DNA of 64,000 nt from an uncultured Clostridia bacterium (GTDB taxonomy: Bacteria > Bacillota > Clostridia > Oscillospirales > Acutalibacteraceae): assembly GCA_945863885.1 (NCBI GenBank), contig CAMAZY010000003.1:1-64000 (forward strand), written 5' to 3'. Each line of letters opens with the position of its first letter. Within the stretch, counting starts at the first letter, position 1. Of this stretch, positions 46,496 to 55,351 are shown piece by piece. The notes under the pieces are model-generated. The model did not search any database. It was not told the origin of the DNA and was given only the letters and a program-made list of their open reading frames with translations. A program made the position numbers and the translations under genes.

Positions 46496-46522
46496 TTAGC
46501 ACTCTCATCTCCTGAGTGCTAA
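46496..46522 (-). promoter_or_regulatory. CIRCE operator (HrcA site)
   Basis: A perfect 9-9-9 inverted repeat, TTAGCACTC (46496-46504), 9 bases, GAGTGCTAA (46514-46522). It is identical to the canonical CIRCE and lies between promoter and groS, so HrcA repression of groESL is expected. hrcA itself is not in the window. Confidence 0.95.
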
Positions 46523-46527
46523 TGTAT

Positions 46528-46555
46528 ATTGTAGTCATATTTTTGGAAAAATCAA
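46528..46555 (-). promoter_or_regulatory. Promoter of groESL
   Basis: TTGATT (46550-46555), 16 bases, TACAAT (46528-46533) on the minus strand. CIRCE begins five bases after the -10 box. Confidence 0.65.
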
Positions 46556-46635
46556 GTGTTTTTTCAAAAATTCAGTAAATTTTTTTCAGTTTATTTTTTG
46601 CCGCCCTTTCAAACACTAAAAAATGGGTGATGAAG

Positions 46636-48225
46636 ATGAAAAATAGAGCTTTAACCGCCGTGCTTTCCCTTGCGGTATGCTTCTCTTTGCTTCTTATAAG
46701 AATTATAGATCTCAATTCTAAAAAGTATTCCGAAGCCGCCAAAGGAGCACGCACAAAAACGATTCAGATCGGCGAAACACGGGGCAAAATCTACGACCGC
46801 AACCTTGACCCTCTCGTTGACAGCGAAGAACGACTTGTCACAGCGGCCGTGCCGGATCAAACCACATACCAAGCACTCAAAGAAAAATTCGGCGAAAGCG
46901 AAGCGCTCCGCCTGATGCAGGAAGCAAAGCCGCTCGTCTTCGAAACCGAAACGGAGCTTTCGGGTGAAAACGTTCGCACATTTCACGTTCCTGTCCGGTA
47001 CGGCTCGGACTCGTGCGCCGTGCATCTCGTCGGCTATATTGACAAGACGACAAAGAACGGACTGTCGGGTATCGAAAAAGCCTATAATACCTATTTAAAG
47101 GAAAACAGCGGTACTCTTTCGGTCAGCTTCGAAACGGACGCCGAGGGAAAGGCTCTTGCCGGGCTTGACAAGACGGTCAACGACAACAATTTCAATTCCA
47201 AAGCCGGCGTTGTGCTCACACTCGACAAGCGGATACAAAAGCTTACGGAAAGCGCACTTAAAGAGAGCACAATCAAAAGCGGAGCGGCGGTCGTCATGCA
47301 CATTGACACCGGCGAAATCTACGCCATGGCAAGTGTACCCGAATTTAACCGGAATGACCCGTCGAAGAGCCTGACAAGTGAGCTTTCGCCGTTCGTCAAC
47401 AAGGCGTTGCAGTCGTATGCGGTCGGTTCGGTCTTTAAGCCTCTTGTTGCCGCCGCAGCCCTCGAAAACGGGGTCAGCGAAACCTACGAATACGAATGCA
47501 AGGGTTATATTGATGTCGGCGACGTCCGCTACGAATGCTACGCCCACAAGGCGCACGGCAAGCAGACGATGAAAGAGGCGCTCGAAAACTCGTGCAACAC
47601 TTATTTTGTAAGTCTCCTTGAAAAAAGCGATCCCGATTTACTGCTTGCGCTTTGCCGAAGCGTAGGCTTTTCAAGCGAAACCGTCATTGCCGACGGCATC
47701 AAGGGGTCAAAAGGCTCTCTTCCCGACAACGACGACTTTCTCTATCCCGGTGAAGTGGCGAATTTTGCGTTCGGTCAGGGCAAGCTTCTTGCGACACCGC
47801 TTCAGATGCTGGTCGCCTATCACGCTCTTGCAACGGGCAACTGCGTCAGTCCGACGGTGATACGGGGCTTTGCCGACAGCGACGGCCTTTTGAAGCTTGA
47901 AAAATCAGGGAACGTCAAGAAGATTTTCTCTGCCTCCACGATAAAAAAGATGAAAGAAATGCTGTCCTCGGTCGTCGAAAACGGCAACGGAAAGAAAGCC
48001 GCCTCGTCACTCGTCAGTCTTGCCGGCAAGACAGGCACGGCGCAAAGCGGCATCTTCACAACGGACGGCAAGGAGGTTTGCCGGACATGGTTCTGCGGCT
48101 TCTTCCCGTCAAAGAATCCGCATTATATTGTTGTGATTTTAAACGAAGACGGAGAAAGCGGAAGTTCAGACTGTGCGCCGGTGTTTAAAAGGATTTGCGA
48201 GGGGATTGTGCACGACAACGGGTAA
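46636..48225 (+). CDS. Penicillin-binding protein transpeptidase (class B type)
   Basis: A 529-residue membrane-anchored peptidoglycan transpeptidase. An N-terminal membrane anchor (about 5-22) is followed by RGKIYDRNLDPL, the usual start of the non-catalytic region. Catalytic motifs are SVFK (in YAVGSVFKPL, the SxxK Ser), SCN (in LENSCNTYF) and KTG (in LAGKTGTAQS). It is shorter than typical PBP2 or SpoVD and has no PASTA domain, so a sporulation or septum role is possible but not shown. I chose the ATG at 46636, with GGGTG six bases upstream; the ATG at 46630 has no spacing for a ribosome binding site. Confidence 0.87.
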   Translation: MKNRALTAVLSLAVCFSLLLIRIIDLNSKKYSEAAKGARTKTIQIGETRGKIYDRNLDPLVDSEERLVTAAVPDQTTYQALKEKFGESEALRLMQEAKPLVFETETELSGENVRTFHVPVRYGSDSCAVHLVGYIDKTTKNGLSGIEKAYNTYLKENSGTLSVSFETDAEGKALAGLDKTVNDNNFNSKAGVVLTLDKRIQKLTESALKESTIKSGAAVVMHIDTGEIYAMASVPEFNRNDPSKSLTSELSPFVNKALQSYAVGSVFKPLVAAAALENGVSETYEYECKGYIDVGDVRYECYAHKAHGKQTMKEALENSCNTYFVSLLEKSDPDLLLALCRSVGFSSETVIADGIKGSKGSLPDNDDFLYPGEVANFAFGQGKLLATPLQMLVAYHALATGNCVSPTVIRGFADSDGLLKLEKSGNVKKIFSASTIKKMKEMLSSVVENGNGKKAASSLVSLAGKTGTAQSGIFTTDGKEVCRTWFCGFFPSKNPHYIVVILNEDGESGSSDCAPVFKRICEGIVHDNG

Positions 48226-48256
48226 AAAAAGCACCTTGCAGGAAATGCAGGGTGCT
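48224..48256 (-). terminator. Terminator after the tiny-gene chain
   Basis: A hairpin with AGCACC/GGTGCT arms (48230-48235 with 48251-48256), extended by inner TGCA pairs, and seven U on the minus strand. It also lies just after the transpeptidase stop codon. Confidence 0.7.
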
Positions 48257-48304
48257 GAATGTTGATATTGAGATAATAATACTACCTTGAGTGTTCAGAA
48301 CGGT

Positions 48305-48595
48305 TTATGAATATACAACGGGTTTTATCGGATTCTTCATTCTTTCACCGTTCGGCAACTTGTAATCAAGGAATTGTATGTCATGCGTTTTTCTGTTTAC
48401 AGAAATCCTTGCAAAAACAGTCCATTTATTTGTCTCAAAATTGCTTTCGAATCCGCAAAAAAACTCATAAATCATTTCATCAGATTCCGGATATGCCACA
48501 AGAGCATTTTTCAAATTTTCTCTCACATATTCTTTTCCGAAAAGTTCAACTATCTTTCGTATGGTAACCGCTTTTGCGTCACCGATTGACAACAT
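48305..48595 (-). CDS. Hypothetical protein, last of a chain of tiny genes
   Basis: A 96-residue soluble protein that I do not recognise. It has a helical first half (TIRKIVELFGKEYVRENL) and a beta-like second half (WTVFARISVNRKTHDIQFLDYKL). I chose the ATG at 48595 because GAGGTGAT lies eight bases upstream. It ends before a terminator. The upstream frame at 48579-48677 overlaps its start by 17 bases. Confidence 0.55.
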   Translation of the reverse strand: MLSIGDAKAVTIRKIVELFGKEYVRENLKNALVAYPESDEMIYEFFCGFESNFETNKWTVFARISVNRKTHDIQFLDYKLPNGERMKNPIKPVVYS

Positions 48596-48677
48596 ATTCA
48601 ATCACCTCACAATAGTGCAGTTTCAGCAATCCGTATTTACCGTTTCTTTCAAACCGTTTCAGTGGATTTTCTATCAT
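48579..48677 (-). CDS. Very small open frame overlapping the next gene
   Basis: A 32-residue frame beginning MIENPLKRFERNGKYGLLKL, with GGTGA eight bases before the ATG. It begins 14 bases after the 48692 stop codon and overlaps the 48595 start. Its tight fit in the chain is the only support, and coding is uncertain. Confidence 0.25.
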   Translation of the reverse strand: MIENPLKRFERNGKYGLLKLHYCEVIEYVVNR

Positions 48678-48691
48678 CGGTCAATCACCGT

Positions 48692-48862
48692 TTAACTTCC
48701 CGTTCTTTTGGACTCTGTCATTTTCTTGATTTGTTCCCGGGTTAATGCATTTTCATATCTCGGATCATTTGAAAAAATGACTTCGAACGGGTCTGAAATA
48801 TAGCGAGGAAAGTCACCGTCCAACATCAGGTTTTCACTCTCTTTATCCTTGCTTTTTTTCAT
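48692..48862 (-). CDS. Small hypothetical protein
   Basis: A 56-residue, strongly charged protein with the segment DPRYENALTREQIKKMTESK near the C terminus. I chose the ATG at 48862 because AGAGGA lies about six bases upstream; the longer frame to 48931 overlaps the gene before it. The function is unknown. It is the third member of the small-gene chain. Confidence 0.45.
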   Translation of the reverse strand: MKKSKDKESENLMLDGDFPRYISDPFEVIFSNDPRYENALTREQIKKMTESKRTGS

Positions 48863-48887
48863 ACTATTCCTCTTCATAAGATTCAAC

Positions 48888-49037
48888 TTAATATTGTGCG
48901 CCTTGTTTTTCTTCCCATAGAATACGTTCATTTACACGCTGTATTGCTTCAACTATTTCATCAGGTGCTTTATCAGTAGGCGTAAATAAACCAGTTTTCC
49001 AATCTTTTTCCCACCATTCAGAATGATCGATAAACAT
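48888..49037 (-). CDS. Small hypothetical protein, 49 residues
   Basis: A frame starting MFIDHSEWWEKDWKTGLF and ending WEEKQGAQY, rich in Trp and acidic residues. AGGGAT precedes the ATG; a GTG at 49061 would add eight residues and overlap the previous stop codon. The spacing to both neighbours (13 and 25 bases) fits a coupled operon. I do not recognise it. Confidence 0.45.
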   Translation of the reverse strand: MFIDHSEWWEKDWKTGLFTPTDKAPDEIVEAIQRVNERILWEEKQGAQY

Positions 49038-49050
49038 CTCAAAATCCCTA

Positions 49051-49296
49051 TCACGTCTCACGACAATCCCGCCTCCTGAAAATCAAAATCTGCCCGATTC
49101 TTTTTTCAGCATAATACCGAGCATAATCCCGAATAAACCGTTCTTTTATATCTTCGGGTGTGCCTTTCTTAAAATAAATAATGTATTCATCTTCAATCAC
49201 GATTGAGCCCTCTCCGACATCACGGTTTTCTAAGCCACGAGGAAATATTGCATAATAACCGTCAGCATACGGAAACAGGGGTCCAGATTTATACAT
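49051..49296 (-). CDS. Small hypothetical protein, first of the tiny-gene chain
   Basis: An 81-residue soluble protein. It has a beta-like, acidic first half (GEGSIVIEDEYIIYFKKGTPEDIK) and a basic helical second half ending RRRDCRET. GAGGTGG lies before the ATG, and a promoter is at 49329-49356. I do not recognise a family. The size and lack of export signals would fit immunity, antitoxin or cargo proteins, but nothing decides between them. Confidence 0.55.
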   Translation of the reverse strand: MYKSGPLFPYADGYYAIFPRGLENRDVGEGSIVIEDEYIIYFKKGTPEDIKERFIRDYARYYAEKRIGQILIFRRRDCRET

Positions 49297-49328
49297 ATTT
49301 CCACCTCACAAAATCATCATTCCATTTT

Positions 49329-49356
49329 ATTATACTTATTTTTCTACCAACATCAA
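49329..49356 (-). promoter_or_regulatory. Promoter of the tiny-gene chain
   Basis: TTGATG (49351-49356), 16 bases, TATAAT (49329-49334) on the minus strand, 32 bases before the first start codon. Confidence 0.6.
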
Positions 49357-49498
49357 TACTTTTCCTTTCCGAAATTACAGACGAATAAGCCGCATAAACC
49401 GGGGCACTTCACAACAAAATGCAGGGTACATCTTTTTGAATTTTGAGGTTAAAAATACCACTCCACTTTCAATGCCAATCAGTTTGGCAAGGAAAAAG

Positions 49499-49974
49499 TT
49501 ATCTGTTCTGATTTATGGCATCAGAGAAAGCTTTCTCACTGATCCTGTGCTTTTCTTGTAATTCAGTTTCCGAAACAGGGACGCCCAACGCTTCGCACAA
49601 TAATGAATAAACAAGCGTATTAGGGTGATAATGTGGATTTTTCCAAATCTTCATTTCATCCATTCCGTTATATCTCATAATCGCCGCAGACATTGCAGTG
49701 CTTCTGGATTCTCCGCTGTCACAGCAGACAAACAGTGTATCGGAAGTTCTTTCACATAAGCAGCAATCTTCCGGGCTGTATCTTTCGTAAAAGCAAAGGG
49801 CGCAGAAGCCTGTGTAATATCAGCAAAATTCAAACAAAGAGTTCCACAAAACGCCCTTAACTTATCCATTCTGATATCATAAGATGATACCGCAAGCACA
49901 GCCACATCGCTCATATCGCCGTCTTCCGCATACCGATACAGTTTTTTGATAGGACAGATCATGATTTCGTACAT
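49499..49974 (-). pseudogene. Tyrosine/dual-specificity-phosphatase-like protein, split by a one-base frameshift
   Basis: AAGGAGG precedes an ATG at 49974. The frame runs as a 99-residue product to a TGA at 49675. In another frame the same DNA reads SDTLFVCCDSGESRSTAMSA and continues to 49499 without a stop codon. CDSGESRS fits the C-x5-R-S phosphate loop of cysteine phosphatases. Adding one base at about 49744-49746 (CTTCC to CTTTCC on the minus strand) joins KEL to SDTLFVCC and gives one protein of about 157 residues. The shorter frame alone loses the loop and the C-terminal half. The break may be real or a sequencing error. Confidence 0.65.
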
Positions 49975-50117
49975 TTCGTTGCCTCCTTTTGAAAGTAAAA
50001 GAATTGAGCTAACAGTCACCCGATTCCTCTGCTGCGATAGGTTGAAAGTTTTCGTGTACTGTTTCCGCCGTATTAAGATAAAAAACTACGGAGCAGTCAC
50101 CCGCCCCGCATTTCTTT

Positions 50118-51476
50118 TTACTTATTATAAAAATCGTCCGCCGACGGTATCAGATGATAGTCGTCCTTTTTAAGCGGCGTTTCTCTTTTATGCGCGTCTT
50201 TTGCTTCTTCGCCGAGAACGGTATCAATGATTCTTTCGGTTGCGTGACCGTCACACGAGCTCATAAACTTCTTGCGGAAAGCCTGGACTTCCTTTTTGTC
50301 GAACCGTTCGTCAATATGCTTGATATAATCAATAACTTCGCTTGTGTTCTTGACGATGGGACCGGGCGTCAGCTCGTAATAATCATAATAGAAGCCTCGC
50401 CAGTCGAAGAACTTGTCAAGGTCGTGCGCCAGAAAGATCATCGGCTTTTCAAAAAGCGAGTATTCAAAGACAAGCGAGGAATAGTCCGAAATGCAAATAT
50501 CGCTGACGCACAAAAGCTGTTCGATCGACATGGTTTGTGTAACGTCCATCGCAAAATCGGCGCAGTATTCTTTGACGGCAGGACGCTTTCTGACAAGCGG
50601 GTGCTGTTTAATCAAAAGAACATATTCGTCGCCGAGCTCGTACTGCATAAACTCGTTGTTGAGCACATTCGGCGCCTTGGCGTTTGCCACCCTGCCCCGG
50701 AAGGTCGGCGCATAAAGAATGACTTTTTTGCCTTTCGCCTGCGGCATGATCTCATAAAGGGCGTCGTAAGACTGCCTGATAAAATTCTCGTCATAGAAAA
50801 TATCCGTACGGCTGCTTCCGAGGGCTTTGACGACGCCGCTTTCATGCGTGTACCGCATCGCCTCCTCGTACGCCCAGATGACCTCGGGACTGCTGACGGT
50901 TACATGGGTATAGTTCTTGTTGAACGGATATTTTTCCATCTGTTCTCTTGTTGCGCCGAAAATTGCGTCCGCCGTACTGAAACCGAACTTCTTGAATGCA
51001 CCGCAGCCGTGCCACAGCTGGGTGATAACCGTTTCGGGTCTTGTTTCAAAGTTACCCATGATGTTGGTCGCTTCGTCCATAAAAACGTATTTGGCGTCGG
51101 CGATATCCTTAACAAAGGCCTTGCACCGCTGACGGTATTCCTTACGAGACGCAAAAGTATTTCTCAAAAAATGGCAATGAATATCGAAGTCATAATTGAT
51201 ATACAAGGTGTCATACATAAGCTGAAGACTGTTCGTAAGCTTCGGAAGCCTGATTTCAACAAAAACCACCTTATTTTCGTCAACCGGCTTTTTCGAATAC
51301 TTTTTATAAATCTTCGGGTAAAGATATTTGAAGATATACCATCTGTAATACTTATCCGTATGCTTTCTGAAGGACTTTTTGATTCGCCTTTTCAGCCTTC
51401 TGTAATTGCGGACAAAAAACAGATAGATTGTGTAAATAAACGTACTTTGTATAAACAACTTCAGCTTCAACATCAT
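50118..51476 (-). CDS. CDP-glycerol glycerophosphotransferase family protein, TagF/TagB-like
   Basis: A 452-residue enzyme of the teichoic-acid polymerase family, which adds glycerol- or ribitol-phosphate units to wall polymers at the inner membrane face. The N terminus is basic and amphipathic, suitable for membrane contact. Family motifs include VITQLWHGCGAFKKFGF, KVILYAPTFRG, VLLIKQHPL and ISDYSSLVFEYSLFEKPMIFL. AAAGGA precedes the double ATG. It has its own promoter. The TagGH-like exporter at 7387-8994 could carry its product. Confidence 0.88.
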   Translation of the reverse strand: MMLKLKLFIQSTFIYTIYLFFVRNYRRLKRRIKKSFRKHTDKYYRWYIFKYLYPKIYKKYSKKPVDENKVVFVEIRLPKLTNSLQLMYDTLYINYDFDIHCHFLRNTFASRKEYRQRCKAFVKDIADAKYVFMDEATNIMGNFETRPETVITQLWHGCGAFKKFGFSTADAIFGATREQMEKYPFNKNYTHVTVSSPEVIWAYEEAMRYTHESGVVKALGSSRTDIFYDENFIRQSYDALYEIMPQAKGKKVILYAPTFRGRVANAKAPNVLNNEFMQYELGDEYVLLIKQHPLVRKRPAVKEYCADFAMDVTQTMSIEQLLCVSDICISDYSSLVFEYSLFEKPMIFLAHDLDKFFDWRGFYYDYYELTPGPIVKNTSEVIDYIKHIDERFDKKEVQAFRKKFMSSCDGHATERIIDTVLGEEAKDAHKRETPLKKDDYHLIPSADDFYNK

Positions 51477-51559
51477 GGAAGAAACATCCTTTCATGTATT
51501 CGAAAACAACCTTCCGTTTTTCAGAGGTTGACTTTAATCTTAGATGTACAGACTTTGTT

Positions 51560-51588
51560 ATTTTACTCTTAATGGTATCTGTTGTCAA
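51560..51588 (-). promoter_or_regulatory. Promoter of the TagF-like gene
   Basis: A perfect TTGACA (51583-51588), 17 bases, TAAAAT (51560-51565) on the minus strand, giving a leader of about 75 bases. Confidence 0.75.
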
Positions 51589-51681
51589 GCTTTTTATTCC
51601 GAATTGGAAATCATTCCCGCACTTTTAACTGTTTATTCAAAAACCGTGATTTGGCACATTGCTTTTTTGGCATTCAATAAA

Positions 51682-51720
51682 AAAGTCTTATGCCGCAGAA
51701 AATCCGAAGCATAAGGCTCT
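51682..51720 (-). terminator. Terminator of the hydCBA operon
   Basis: A 10-position stem with one mismatch (51684-51693 with 51709-51718), followed by a U-run on the minus strand, eight bases after the hydA stop codon. Confidence 0.7.
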
Positions 51721-51728
51721 TTCAATTA

Positions 51729-53444
51729 TCAATATTTTTCTCTTTCGTGATAGCTTGTATGAAGAATGTGGTGCGCCTTTTCGCTGTTCGGCTCGCCGAA
51801 ATACTCTTTATAAATCGTTTCGATTACGGGAGACTCGTCCGAACGGTGATATGTAAGCGAAGCGTCCTCGGTGTAAAGCGCCCTGGCACGAAGCTCGTTT
51901 ACCGGATAGGTGTTTCTCGTCGCATCTCTCTGAATCGGCTGACCGCCGCCGTTGATACAGCCACCGGGGCAGGCCATGATCTCGATAAACTGATACTCGG
52001 ACTCGCCTTTTTTCACCTGCTCGCAAAGCTGTCTTGCGTTCTTCAGACCGCTGGCAACGGCTACTTTCAGTTCCTTGCCGGCGATTGTGTACGTTGCGCT
52101 CTTGATGCCTTTCATACCTCTGACCTGCTCAAAGCTCGGTTCGGGAGAAGCACCGTCAAGCACGAAAGCCGCCGTACGAAGCGCCGCCTCCATAACGCCG
52201 CCGGTTGCGCCGAAGATAACTCCGGCACCCGAAGCGATATCGAACGGAGAGTCGAATTCCTCGTCCTGGAGTGAATTGAAGTTGATAGCCGCACCCGAAA
52301 TCATCTGAGCCAGTTCTCTTGTCGTCAGCGCAACGTCAACGTCGGCTACCATCTCGTCTCTTGTGACCTCAAACTTCTTTGCGGTACAGGGAATGACGGA
52401 AACGACGAAAAGATCCTTCGGGTCAATGCCGTTCTTTTCGCAGTAATAAGACTTGAGAAGTGCGCCGAACATCTGCTGCGGAGATTTACACGAGGAAAGG
52501 TTCGGCAAAAGCTCCGGGTAGTTATGCTCGCAGAACTTGATCCAGCCCGGACAGCAGGAGGTGAACATCGGAAGCGTATCTCCGTTTTTGATTCTGCCTA
52601 AAAGCTCGTAGGCTTCCTCCATAATCGTCAGGTCCGCGGTGACGTCCATATCGAAAACAGCGTCTGCGCCAAGTCTTCTGACAGCACCCGGAATTTTCTT
52701 TTCTACGTTTGTTCCGATCGGAAGGTCAAATTCCTCGCCCAAGGTCGCTCTGACTGCCGGAGCGGTGAAAAAGACAACCTTTTTCGTCGGGTCGGCAATC
52801 GCCTCCCAGACATCAGGGATACTGCTCTTTTCGTAAAGGGCACCGACGGGGCAGGAAACAATACACTGACCGCAGCCGACACAGGCGGTGTTCTGAAGCT
52901 GAATGTCGAAAGCACAGCCGATAGTCTTGTTGTGACCTCTCTGTCTCGGACCGATAACGGAAACCGACTGATGGTCACAGGCGGCGACACAGCGCATACA
53001 GTGGATACATTTATTGTTATCTCTCACTAAGTAAGAGGAGGAAAGGTCAATTTCCTGTAATTTTTCGGTGTCGGGGAAGCGATCCTCATCAACACCGTAG
53101 TCCTTACAAAGCTTCTGAAGCTCACAGCGGCTTGAGCGCACGCAGGAAAGACATTTTTTGTGATGCTCGGACAAAAGAAGCTCAAGTGTCGTCTGTCTTG
53201 ACTGACGAACCTTCGGTGTGTTCGTCCAGACCTCAAGTCCCTCGGCAACGGGATAAACGCAGGAGGCAACAAGGCTTCTTGCGCCCTTGACCTCGACAAC
53301 GCACACACGGCATGCGCCGATGCAGTTGATTTCTTTCAGATAGCAAAGAGAGGGAATGTCGATTCCGGCAAGCTTTGCCGCGTCCATAATCGTCATGCCT
53401 TCTTCGGCTTTTACGGGAATACCGTTAATTTTAAGCGTAACCAT
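51729..53444 (-). CDS. hydA: [FeFe] hydrogenase catalytic subunit, HydA of the bifurcating type
   Basis: A 571-residue enzyme that interconverts protons and H2. The N terminus has a [2Fe-2S] ferredoxin-like domain (CYLKEINCIGACRVC), the His-type 4Fe-4S domain (HHKKCLSCVRSSRC) and two 4Fe-4S sites (CIHCMRC..C and CVGCGQCIVSCP). The H-cluster motifs are TSCCPGW with Cys297 and Cys298, PCTAKKFE with Cys353, and MACPGGCINGGGQP with Cys492 and Cys496. Cys298 or its neighbour supplies the proton-transfer thiol. I chose the ATG at 53444 behind GGAGGAG. It follows hydB and hydC; maturases HydEFG are not in the window. Confidence 0.95.
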   Translation of the reverse strand: MVTLKINGIPVKAEEGMTIMDAAKLAGIDIPSLCYLKEINCIGACRVCVVEVKGARSLVASCVYPVAEGLEVWTNTPKVRQSRQTTLELLLSEHHKKCLSCVRSSRCELQKLCKDYGVDEDRFPDTEKLQEIDLSSSYLVRDNNKCIHCMRCVAACDHQSVSVIGPRQRGHNKTIGCAFDIQLQNTACVGCGQCIVSCPVGALYEKSSIPDVWEAIADPTKKVVFFTAPAVRATLGEEFDLPIGTNVEKKIPGAVRRLGADAVFDMDVTADLTIMEEAYELLGRIKNGDTLPMFTSCCPGWIKFCEHNYPELLPNLSSCKSPQQMFGALLKSYYCEKNGIDPKDLFVVSVIPCTAKKFEVTRDEMVADVDVALTTRELAQMISGAAINFNSLQDEEFDSPFDIASGAGVIFGATGGVMEAALRTAAFVLDGASPEPSFEQVRGMKGIKSATYTIAGKELKVAVASGLKNARQLCEQVKKGESEYQFIEIMACPGGCINGGGQPIQRDATRNTYPVNELRARALYTEDASLTYHRSDESPVIETIYKEYFGEPNSEKAHHILHTSYHEREKY

Positions 53445-53458
53445 TTGTCTGCTCCTCC

Positions 53459-55351
53459 TTATTTCTTCGAAATGGCGCTGAAGTGGCAGTTTTCCATGCA
53501 AAGACCGCAGTGGATACACTTCGCCGGGTCAATGACGTGGGGTTTCTTGACACTGCCGCGGATTGCGCCGACCGGGCAGTTGTGCATACAAAGCGTACAG
53601 CCCTTGCACTTGTCGGGGTCGATTTCAAAAACAAGCAAAGCCGAGCAGACGTGAGCCGGGCATTTCTTTTCTTTGATATGAGCCAGATACTCATCATAAA
53701 AGGCATTCATTGTCGAAAGAATCGGGTTTGCCGCCGTCTGACCGAGTGCGCAAAGAGACGAGCTCTTCATGTGGTTGGAAAGCTCCTTGATTTTATCGAG
53801 ATCCTCGACCGTGCCCTTGCCCTCGGTGATACGGGTCAGGTAGTCGAGCAGCTTTTTCGTTCCGATACGGCAGGGTGTACACTTGCCGCAGCTTTCGTCA
53901 ACGGTGAATTCCAGATAGAACTTCGAAATATCCACCATGCAGGTGTCCTCGTCAAGGATAATCATACCGCCCGAACCCATCATGGAGCCGATTTCGATCA
54001 GGTTGTCGTAATCAATCGGAACGTCCATGTATTCGGCACTGATACAGCCGCCGGAGGGACCGCCGGTCTGCGCCGCCTTGAACTTCTTTCCGTTCGGTAC
54101 GCCGCCGCCGATTTCTTCGACGATTTCACGGATTGTCGTACCCATCGGCACTTCTACAAGGCCGACGTTGTTGATTTTTCCGCCGAGAGCGAACACCTTG
54201 GTGCCCTTGGACTTGTCCGTACCGATCGAAGAATACCACTTCGAGCCGTTTAAAATAATCGGTGCGATATTGGCGTAAGTTTCAACGTTATTGAGAATGG
54301 TGGGCTTGCCGAAAAGACCCTTGATTGCCGGAAACGGCGGTCTCGGTCTCGGCTCGCCTCTGTGACCCTCAATAGAGGTCATCAGAGCGGTTTCCTCACC
54401 GCAGACGAATGCGCCTGCGCCAAGACGGATATCAATATCAAATTCAAAGCCGGTTCCTAAAATGTCTTTGCCCAAAAGACCGTATTCCTTCGCCTGGTCA
54501 ATCGCAATACGAAGTCTTTCAACGGCAATCGGATATTCCGCACGGACATAAACATAGCCCTGCTTCGAGCCGATTGTATAACCGGCAATCGCCATCGCTT
54601 CAATCAGCGCGTGCGGGTCGCCCTCAAGCACGGATCTGTCCATGAACGCTCCCGGGTCGCCCTCGTCGGCATTACAGCAGACATATTTCGTGTCGTTGTC
54701 CTGCGCCATGGCGAAAGCCCATTTGCGTCCCGTCGGGAAGCCGGCGCCGCCACGGCCGCGAAGTCCTGCGGCAAGAAGCTCATCAATAACGTCCTGCGGC
54801 TTCATGGTGGTCAGCACCTTGGCAAGTGCCTGATAAGCATCGCAGGCAATCGCTTCTTCAATATTCTCCGGGTCAATGACGCCGCAGTTCCGAAGGGCGA
54901 TTCTCATTTGTTTCTTATAAAACGGCGTTTCCGAAAGGGGAATGGACGAGCCGTCGGTATGTACGGTTTCGGCGTAAAGATACTTATTGACGGGGTGACC
55001 GCCGGGAACAAGATGCGTCGAAACGATTTCCGGCACCTCGGCGGGGGTTACCTGGCTGTAAAACGAGCCTTCGGGATAAACAATCATAATGGGGCCTAAG
55101 GAGCATAGACCGAAGCAGCCCGTTCTGACAACAAGAACGTCCTCGATTCCGTTTTCTTTGAGGGATTCTTCAAGAGCGGCAATGACCTTCTTTGAGCCTG
55201 ACGACGTACAGCCCGTACCGCCGCAGACTAAAACCTGCTTTCTATAAGCCGTATTTTCGGCAAGCTTTGCGCCCTCCTCGGCGACAAGCTTACGCACCAT
55301 AACAAGGTCATAGTGTTTTGCTTTGATTCCGTTCAGCCTTTCAAGCGTCAT
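53459..55351 (-). CDS. hydB: NuoF-like flavoprotein subunit of bifurcating hydrogenase, HydB
   Basis: A 630-residue NADH- and FMN-binding subunit. An N-terminal thioredoxin-fold [2Fe-2S] domain (CGGTGCTSSG..GCFGLC) is followed by the NuoF core. NADH and FMN sites are GLRGRGGAGFPTGRKW, CNADEGDPGAFMDRSVLEG and GAGAFVCGEETAL. The 4Fe-4S motif is ESCGKCTPCRIGTK. The C terminus carries two extra 4Fe-4S ferredoxin motifs (CKGCTLCMHNCP and CIHCGLCMENC). This layout is the HydB/HndC type, which couples NADH and ferredoxin to H2. The ATG at 55351 overlaps the hydC stop codon by 11 bases. Confidence 0.95.
   Translation of the reverse strand: MTLERLNGIKAKHYDLVMVRKLVAEEGAKLAENTAYRKQVLVCGGTGCTSSGSKKVIAALEESLKENGIEDVLVVRTGCFGLCSLGPIMIVYPEGSFYSQVTPAEVPEIVSTHLVPGGHPVNKYLYAETVHTDGSSIPLSETPFYKKQMRIALRNCGVIDPENIEEAIACDAYQALAKVLTTMKPQDVIDELLAAGLRGRGGAGFPTGRKWAFAMAQDNDTKYVCCNADEGDPGAFMDRSVLEGDPHALIEAMAIAGYTIGSKQGYVYVRAEYPIAVERLRIAIDQAKEYGLLGKDILGTGFEFDIDIRLGAGAFVCGEETALMTSIEGHRGEPRPRPPFPAIKGLFGKPTILNNVETYANIAPIILNGSKWYSSIGTDKSKGTKVFALGGKINNVGLVEVPMGTTIREIVEEIGGGVPNGKKFKAAQTGGPSGGCISAEYMDVPIDYDNLIEIGSMMGSGGMIILDEDTCMVDISKFYLEFTVDESCGKCTPCRIGTKKLLDYLTRITEGKGTVEDLDKIKELSNHMKSSSLCALGQTAANPILSTMNAFYDEYLAHIKEKKCPAHVCSALLVFEIDPDKCKGCTLCMHNCPVGAIRGSVKKPHVIDPAKCIHCGLCMENCHFSAISKK

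Noticed and set aside
50013..50103. Two copies of CAGTCACCCG, 81 bases apart, upstream of the phosphatase-like gene
   Set aside because: A 10-base direct repeat is too short to call an attachment or mobile-element end without integrase or flanking features.
50154..51572. A 472-residue plus-strand frame opposite the TagF-like gene
   Set aside because: It mirrors the codon bias of the real gene on the other strand and has no recognisable motif.
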